The position numbers and the translations under genes were made by a program. Shown here piece by piece: positions 57,268 to 64,000 of a DNA stretch of 64,000 nt (position 1 is the first letter of the stretch; each line of letters starts with the position of its first letter). This stretch comes from Anomaloglossus baeobatrachus. Its lineage: Eukaryota > Chordata > Amphibia > Anura > Aromobatidae. The notes under the pieces were generated by a model. That model was not told the DNA's origin. It saw nothing but the letters and a program-made list of their open reading frames with translations, and searched no databases. The stretch lies in contig NC_134357.1 of the NCBI RefSeq assembly GCF_048569485.1, forward strand, positions 110,096,744 through 110,160,743, given 5' to 3'.

Positions 57268-57718
57268 CAGCATAGTTTGCTATTAGAATGGCTTAGTAAC
57301 AATGAGTTTGAGTGTGCAATGCAGTGGTGCTGCAAATAGCTTTGCACCAGTGGGACAATAATGGAAGTCCAACAGCCACTTTTAGGATGCCACTAAGTTT
57401 ACTCAGTGTTTGCTAGTATAATGGCTTAGTAACAATGAGTTTGAGTGTGCAATGCAGTGCTGCTGCAAATAGCTTTGCACCAGTGGGACAATAATGGAAG
57501 TCCAACAGCCACTTTTAGGATGCCACTAAGTTTACTCAGTGTTTGCTAGTATAATGGCTTAGTAACAATGAGCTTCAGTGTGCAATGCAGTGTTGCTGCA
57601 AATAGCTTTGTACCAGTGGGACAATAATGGAAGTCCAACAGCCACTTTTAGGATGCCACTAAGTTTACTCAGTGTTTGCTAGTATAATGGCTTAGTAACA
57701 ATGAGCTTGAGTGTGCAA
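57268..57718. repeat. 133-bp tandem repeat upstream of the hAT transposase
   Basis: gcttagtaacaatgag recurs at 57291, 57424, 57557 and 57690, an exact 133-bp period, giving about 3.3 units. It probably belongs to the 5' region of the hAT element. No coding role is evident. Confidence 0.9.
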
Positions 57719-58351
57719 ACAGCAGGAGGGTACAGTGGCAGGGTTGTGGCTCAGTGTACAGGAAAGGAAGCCTCACTTTCTATCCCTCCTAATGGGGAAA
57801 TGCAACGAGGAAGTCCCTGACCTTAGCTACACAGACACTGTTATCTTCTGTAGCGGTTAAAATCTGTTTCTGACTGTCACCTATGGCTCTGAGCCTGCTG
57901 TTATTAGCCCTTACAAGGGCTAATAGAAACTTCTAATTCTATTCTGTATAGCGCTGTGTGTAGAGCGTACACAGCAGTATCGGAGACAGGAGCTATGCCA
58001 GCAGTGACTGACACCCAGACGCAGAAGAGATAATGGTGTCCGGACGGGCAGATACCCGTTTTTCATAATGCAGGGACATGTGACATGGACATCCTATCAC
58101 ACATGCCGTTGCTTCTCTGGCTAAAAGTCCACTTAGCTGTGTGTGTCTGGGATTGGCTGACATGCTGGCCCGCCCCACTACACGCGCGCGGTTAGGGAAG
58201 GAAGACAAGGAAAAAAAAAATGGCGATCGCCATTATCCCAGCAGCAGTGATCTGAATACGCTGTTCCCGCACACTATACGCTGAAATTTCATAATAGTGG
58301 GAGTCACAGAATGACTTACACTTTTACAGCGGAAAGCCAGCTAGTAATTAG
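57719..58351. other. Non-coding interval, probable hAT 5' region
   Basis: No gene. It contains an A10 run followed by atggcgatcgccat, which is palindromic (near 58220). The far end of the hAT element should lie here, but I could not find a TAGAGATGAGCG-type terminus in inverse orientation. Confidence 0.4.
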
Positions 58352-58600
58352 TAGAGTTGAGCGCGGTTCGTGGTTCGAGTGATTTTGGGGGCTGTTATAG
58401 ATCGAACTAGAACTCGAGCTTTTTGCTAAAGTTCGATAGTTCTAGATACGTTCGAGAACGGTTCTAGCAGCAAAAAGCAGGGCTTTTTACAGCTACAGTG
58501 TGCAGGAGCCATCGCTGGCAGCCTGCCAGAAGCTGGTAACCAAGATAAACATCGGGTATCCAACCAAAGCGCTTTGGTTAGTAACCCGATGTTTATCCTA
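58352..58600 (+). mobile_element. hAT-like terminus with nested inverted repeats
   Basis: It starts TAGAGTTGAGCGCGGTTCG, resembling the hAT terminus at 45076 but in the same orientation, so it belongs to a different element. Subterminal gaactagaactcgag and gttcgatagttctag words are inverted. The other end is not identified. A palindrome (58544-58597) closes the block. Confidence 0.5.
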
Positions 58601-58668
58601 GTTACGTGCAGGAAGCCCACACTTCCCCGCTCAGCTCACTCCGCCCCCTCCTGCACGCGGCATGTACG

Positions 58669-58669
58669 T

Positions 58670-58703
<34 letters not shown>
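58669..58703 (+). repeat. (CA)n microsatellite
   Basis: About seventeen uninterrupted CA dinucleotides. Confidence 0.95.
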
Positions 58704-58710
<7 letters not shown>

Positions 58711-58899
58711 TCTGCACACATGGTCCCGCTCGGCTTACCTGCGGTGATGAAGTCCCGCCATCCCGACCTCAGCGCTGTCACTGTCCTCCATGGCCGCCGC
58801 TTGTCACATCACCTTCTCTCGCTTCCGACCCAAGACTGACTAGCGGTGACGTCACGGGCCTCTCGCGATACTTGGCTGTGAAGGCGGCGGTCATTGAAC

Positions 58900-60735
58900 T
58901 CAGTGACAAGTGCTGTCAGTGTGCAGGAGATCAGCGCAGGTAATGTACCTCGCTGACAGCAGCACTTGTCATGCCCTGCAGTGACCTGGGCTGACCCATT
59001 GATGTTAGCTCAGGTCACTGCATTGCTCTCCCAGCCAATGGGGAACATTCTGCTCTTCATTGACTGGGACAGTGTGGATCGTCATGGCAACCCCTTGGAT
59101 TACACCAGACCTGGATTTGTTTTTCTTTCTAATAAATTGGTTAAAGAGGGAATGTATTGGGGAGTATTTTTTCAAATAAAAATGTGTTTGTCATCTATTT
59201 TTTTTTTTATTACTGACTGGGTTGGTGATGTCGGGTATCTGATAGACGCCTGACCTCACCAACCACAGGGCTTGATGCCAGGTGACATTACACATCTGGT
59301 ATTAACCCCATATATTACCCCGTTTGCCACCGCACCAGGGCGCGGGATGAGCTGGGGCGAAGCACCAGGATTGGCGCATCTAATGGATGCGCCACTTCTG
59401 GGGCGGCTGCGGCCTGCTATTTTTAGGCTGGGGAGAGTCCAATAACCATGGACCTCCTTAGTCTGAGAATATCAGACCCCAGCTGTCTGCTTTACCTTGG
59501 CTGGTGATCCAATTTTGGGGGGACCCCTACGTGTTTTTTTTTTTTTAAATTATTTATTTAATTTAAAATAACAGCGTAGGGTGCCCTCAGTTTTGGATTA
59601 CCAGCCAAGGTGAGGTTGCCAGCTGTGGTCTGCAGGCTGCAGCCGTCTGCTTTACCCTAGCTGGCTACAAAACTAGGGGGAACCCTACGTCATTTTTTTT
59701 TCATTTTTTTGGCTAAATACAAAGCTAAGCACGCCTTAGTGCCACATGAAAGGCACCAAAGGGTGCAAAATTACAAAATGCAGGAGAGTGGGACATTATG
59801 TATCTTTCTGCCATTATAATGACAGAAAAGACTGATATGAAGTGCACAAGAAAATCACCAGAGCGCTCTACGCTGTGAAAAGCAGTAGAAAATGGCACTG
59901 GAGTGAACATGTGACCGCCTCATGTAGGATGAAGCTATGGATCCTGGGTAAATTTATGCATTTACCCTCCTTCAGTTTTTTTGCAGTACACAAAAAAAAC
60001 GGAAGGCACACGGATGACAAACAGATGACATACGGACCGTCTACTGAACGGAAACGGATGCCACACGGATGCACCCGTGAAAAAAAAACGGACTGTTTTT
60101 TGCAGACCGCAAAAATGGATCGGTCGTGTTAATGTAGCCTTATTCTGATCTGCTGTTTATAAACAGCAGGCAGAAATAAGTGAATAGCGCCTCCCAGCAT
60201 CAGAAAATCTCCGGGGTTTCAGGGCTAGCTGAGACCCTGGAGATCATGATTCAGGACGGTTTTTCCGGTCCCCGCTCACGTGATCACAGGTATACACCGT
60301 ACACCGATGATCACGTTACAGTAAATGACAGCGCCGGTAAAAAATTATTTATCTCCCATCTGGCATGAACAAACATGATAAATCTCCTCCCCGGTCCCCT
60401 CCGGTCCCCCGGTGTCGCCAAAGTGCCCCCCCTGATGCCCTCCCAGAAATCCAAGATGGCCGCGCGCACAGCGGCGCGACGGCCGCATTCACCCTACTCC
60501 TCTGATTTCTGTCGCATGTGCCATGACACATGCGGCAGAAAACTCCTCCCCAGGCCCTGCCAGGTCACCCCCTATAACCCCACCGGTGTTCCCCGGTGTC
60601 CCACGGTACCTGTGCAGCGTTGATCCCCCGCGGCCCTCTCCTTCACAATAGATGCTGCCGCATGCACAGAGCGGCTGTCAGCTCAGCTTCCTGTGTTCAG
60701 ACACAGTGAGTGGTGGTTATGCATCTGTAAGCTAA
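58900..60735. repeat. Interspersed non-coding repeats
   Basis: The stretch 59100-59700 (ttctaataaattggttaaag, tgggtatctgatagacgcc-like words, ggatgcgccacttctggggc) is repeated in diverged form at 61460-62050. The rest, to 60735, has foldback words (cacgtgatcacagg / gatcacgtt) but no supported gene. Confidence 0.5.
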
Positions 60736-60737
60736 AT

Positions 60738-60952
60738 GGGCGGCACGGAGGCTCAATGGTTAGCACTACAGTCTTGCAGCGCTGAGGTCCTGGGTTCAAT
60801 TCTCACCAAGGACACCATCTGCAAGGAGTTTGTATGTTCTCCCCGTGTTTGCGTGGGTTTCCTCCGGGTACTCCGGTTTCCTCCCACACTCCAAAGACAT
60901 ACAGTGCTATGGAATTAATAACGCTATATAAATGAATAAATTATTATTATTA
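60738..60952 (+). mobile_element. tRNA-headed SINE with L2/V-SINE-like tail
   Basis: The head ggcggcacggaggctcaatg and ggttagcact resemble a tRNA A box, and gggttcaattctc is a B box. The conserved core gttctccccgtgtttgcgtg and ggtttcctcccacactccaa is the block shared by fish and amphibian V-SINE-type elements. It ends in a ttattatta tail. Full length, plus strand. Not a tRNA gene. Confidence 0.85.
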
Positions 60953-61291
60953 CTGCAATGCCCTGCTCATGAGGTAAGGAACATAATTGATCAGGAGAGC
61001 TATACTACATTTCCAAATGGAGGGATTTGCTTTTATAGTTGCCCTGCTGAATGACTACCAAACATGAGAGTCCATTATATGCCACAAGAAAACACATCTA
61101 AATAGCGAGCTCTGTTGTTAAGTATTCATTCAGCTGGATAACTGGACTTACAGGGGTATTCCATCTCCAAGATCCTATCCCCAATATATAGTAGGTGGAA
61201 TAGCAATAATATCAGCAAATACCAATATTTGGAAATGTAGAATAGTTCTCCTGATTAGGCATGCCCTTACCTCATGAGCAGGGCATTGCAG
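60953..61291. repeat. Inverted-repeat element directly after the SINE
   Basis: ctgcaatgccctgctcatga on the left is the inverse of tcatgagcagggcattgcag on the right. The arms extend about 60 bp and include aggagagctatactacattt / aaatgtagaatagttctcct. MITE-like, no coding capacity. Confidence 0.75.
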
Positions 61292-61299
61292 CTTTGGTA

Positions 61300-62532
61300 G
61301 CAACCATTACAACATGGACTCTGCTGCTGTGAACCCGGGGAGAGTGAGTGCAGATTCATTGCACCCACACTCCTCAAATGAAGGGTCTGCACTCCTAGAA
61401 AATGGGGGATACGTTCCCTGAGTATCTCCCCCCCATATTCTAGACGGTCCAGAGTCGTCGTGGGACGCCTTTATTTTTTTTCTTACAATAAATTGGTGAA
61501 AGAGGGAATGTTTTGGGGACTGTTTTTTCAAATAAATTTCTTTTGTCGATTTTTTTTTTTTTTTTTTTTTTTTTGTTAGTACTGACAGTTTATGATGTTG
61601 GGTATCTAATAGACGCCATGACATCACAAACTGCTGGGCTTGATGTCAGGTGACCTTACAGCTAGTATCAACCCGATTTATTACCCCGTTTGCCACTGCA
61701 CCAGGGCACGGGATGAGCGGGGGTGAAGCGCCAGGATTGGCGCATCTAGTGGATGCGCCACGTCTGGGGTGCCTGCGGCCTGCTATTTTTAGGCTGTGAA
61801 GGCCCAATAACTATGGACCTTCCCACCCTGAGAATACCAGACAACAGCTGTCCGCTTTACCTTGGCTGGTGATCCAATTTGGGGGGGACCCTACTTTTTT
61901 GGTGTAATTATTAATATTATTAATATTTATAAAATAATTATAAAAAAAAGTGCCTGGGGGGACCTCCACATTGGATCCCCAACCACGGTAAAGCTGCCAG
62001 CTGTGGTTTTCAGGCTACAGCCGTCTGCTTTACCCTAGCTGGCTATCAAAAATGGGGGGACCCAACGTCATTTTTTTTTAACTATTTTTTAAATAGAAAA
62101 AATTAATGGGCTTCCCTGTATTTTGATTGCCAACCAAGGTAACGGCAGGCAAATGGGGGTGGCAACCCATAGCTGTCTGCTTTATCTGCGCTGAGAATCA
62201 AAAATACCGCGGAGCGCTACGTCATTTTTTTTAAAGATTTATTTTTACAGCACTGTGATGTCCAGCAATCAAAATACAGGGAAGCTCATTTTGGTTTTAG
62301 TTATTTAAATAAATAATTAAAAAAAATATATATGGGCTCCCGCTGCATTTTTTGTATTGCTAGCTAAGGGTAATCCAAGCAGCTACTGGCTGCTAACCCC
62401 CACTGCTTGGTGTTACCTTCACTGGCAATGGAAAATCCAGGGAAGCATTTTTTATTTTTTTTGCCAAAAAACTACAAAAAAAGGACGTGAGCTTCGCCAT
62501 ATTTTTGTATGCTAGCCAGGTGTAGCAGGCAG
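61300..62532. repeat. Interspersed repeats related to 59.1-59.7 kb
   Basis: Contains a T run (61550-61574), the gatgcgccacgtctggggtg word and serial units of the form ccaagg...gctgtctgctttacc...ggggaccc...acgtcattttt, each about 100-130 bp, that repeat down to 62500. No gene. Confidence 0.55.
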
Positions 62533-63413
62533 GTGCTGGAAGAGTTGGATACAGTGCCAGAAGATGGCGCTTCTATGAAAGTGCCATTTTCTGAGGCGGC
62601 TGCAGACTGCAATTCGCAGCAGTGAGGCCCAGAAAGCTCAGGCCAACCTGTGCTGCGGATTCCAATCCCCAGCTGCCTAGTTGTACCTGGCTGGACACAA
62701 AAATGGGGCGAAGCCTACGTCATTTGTTTTCTAATTATTTCATGAAATTCATGAAATAATAAAAAAAGGGCTTCCCTTTATTTTTGGTTCCCAGCCGGGT
62801 ACAAATAGGCAACTGGGGGTTGGGGGCAGCCGTACCTGCCTGCTGTACCTGGCAAGCATACAAAAATATGGCGAAGCCCACATAATTTTTTCAGGGGGCA
62901 AAAAACTTCTGCATACAGTCCTGGATGGAGTATGCTGAGCCTTGTAGTTCTGCAGCTGCTGTCTGTCTGTATGGAGAAGAGCAGACAGCAGCTGCAGAAC
63001 TACAAGGCTCAGCATACTCCATCCAGGACTGTATGCAGAATTTTTTTGCCCACCAAAAAAATGACGTGGGCTTCGCCATATTTTTGTATGCTAGCCAGGT
63101 ACAGCAGGCAGCCACGGGCTGCCTCCAACCCCCAGTTGCCTATTTGTACCCGGCTGGGAACCAAAAATATAGGGAAGCCCGTTTTTTTAATTATTTCACT
63201 TATTTCATGAAATAATTAAAAAAAAACGACGTGAGCTTCGCTCCATTTTTGTGTCCAGCCGGGTACAACTAGGCAGCTGGGGATTGGAATCCGCAGCACA
63301 GGTTAGCCCGAGGTTTCTGGGCGCCTCTGCTGTGAATTGCAGTCCGCAGCCGCCCCAGAAAATGGCGCTCTCATAGAAGCGCCGTCATCTGGCGCTGTAT
63401 CCAACTCTTCCAA
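62533..63413. repeat. Near-perfect palindrome of about 880 bp
   Basis: The left arm starts agttggatacagtgccagaa and the right arm ends with its inverse near 63410. The centre is near 62970, where gcagctgctgtctgtctg meets gcagacagcagctgc with a spacer of only a dozen bases. Parts of the arms match 44130-44560. Mirrored chance frames occur on both strands. Confidence 0.85.
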
Positions 63414-64000
63414 CAGCCCTGGAGCCGGGTGGCTTGTTGGGTAATCATGAGTTAATACTGGCTTTGTTTTACTAGCTAGTATTAAGTCAGAGATTCTTAA
63501 TGTCAGGCACGTTTGACCCGGCCATTAAGAATCTCCAATAAAGGGTTAAAAAAAAGACACCACACAGAGAAAAAATATTTAATAGAAATAAATACACAGA
63601 CACATTAGAGACTCCATCTTTATTACCCCCTGTCAGCCCTCCACGATCCATGGTCTTCTGTCTTTCTCGTTCAACAAATGCAGCTCTGATCCATCACTGC
63701 TGCATGGGGGAAGACGCTGCTTCCCGTGCAGAAATCACTCCGTGAAGGCTGCACGGAAAGCAGCGTGCAGCCTTCACGGAGTGAGAGATCAGTGCTGCTG
63801 GCTGCTGGCGGTGACAGACGCGTTACCATAGCAACAGGGCTCCGATCATGTGATTCCCGGAGCCGCGGTTAGCGGTGACGTCACCGCTAACTGCGTTGCT
63901 ATGGCAACGGTGATCTCCGTTAATGACCGGCTGTGTCAGCCGGTCCCTAACGGAACGGGGAGTTAACCGTGTGCTACAGCATGTCGCCGGTACATGGCGA
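63414..64000. other. Non-coding end of window with a hairpin
   Basis: ctccgtgaaggctgcacg (63738 on) pairs with cgtgcagccttcacggag (ending about 63782), a strong hairpin. Other short inverted words (ggttagcggtgacgtcaccg) follow. No gene is seen. Confidence 0.5.

Noticed and set aside
60738-60820. tRNA gene
   Set aside because: A and B boxes are present but the cloverleaf is not complete and the downstream core is that of a SINE.

Overview
This window is vertebrate, most likely anuran (frog or toad), nuclear DNA. The evidence is TTAA-flanked Kolobok/T2-type MITEs, a Helitron, hAT and TA-flanked DNA elements, a tRNA-headed SINE with an L2/V-SINE-like tail, Penelope-like (PLE) remnants with hammerhead ribozymes, and two paralogous Toll-like receptor genes of the TLR11 family (TLR13/TLR22 type). 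Host coding content is small; most of the rest is transposon-derived.
Layout. 1-6.3 kb: broken Ty3/Gypsy element running into the window from the left. 7-15.6 kb: nested non-coding repeats, including a Kolobok-type MITE, a foldback element with a 16-bp target duplication, and two hammerhead motifs. 15.7-22.6 kb: first copy of a segmental duplication, carrying an intact single-exon TLR on the minus strand (938 codons). 22.6-35.5 kb: spacer with a PLE reverse-transcriptase remnant, a hammerhead-bearing repeat array, several MITEs and a 2.7-kb Helitron filled by a 33-bp minisatellite. 35.5-42.9 kb: second copy of the segmental duplication, whose TLR is split by a 1.7-kb TA-flanked element containing a 26-bp minisatellite. 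41.2-55.7 kb: a very young 7.2-kb tandem duplication covering part of that element, the TLR 5' end and part of a hAT transposon. 53.4-57.1 kb: the longer hAT transposase copy, with one nonsense codon. 57-64 kb: tandem repeats, a hAT-like end, a SINE and palindromic repeats.
History. The TLR duplication came first. Insertions present in only one copy then serve as dated events with empty sites in the paralogue: a solo LTR and a MITE in copy 1, and a hAT MITE and the TA element in copy 2. The 7.2-kb tandem duplication is the youngest large event. Its junction has a 2-bp filler, and its left breakpoint lies in the arm of a 150-bp palindrome. The two receptors would act in innate sensing through TIR signalling. 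Both carry isoleucine instead of the usual BB-loop proline. I see no other host protein gene.
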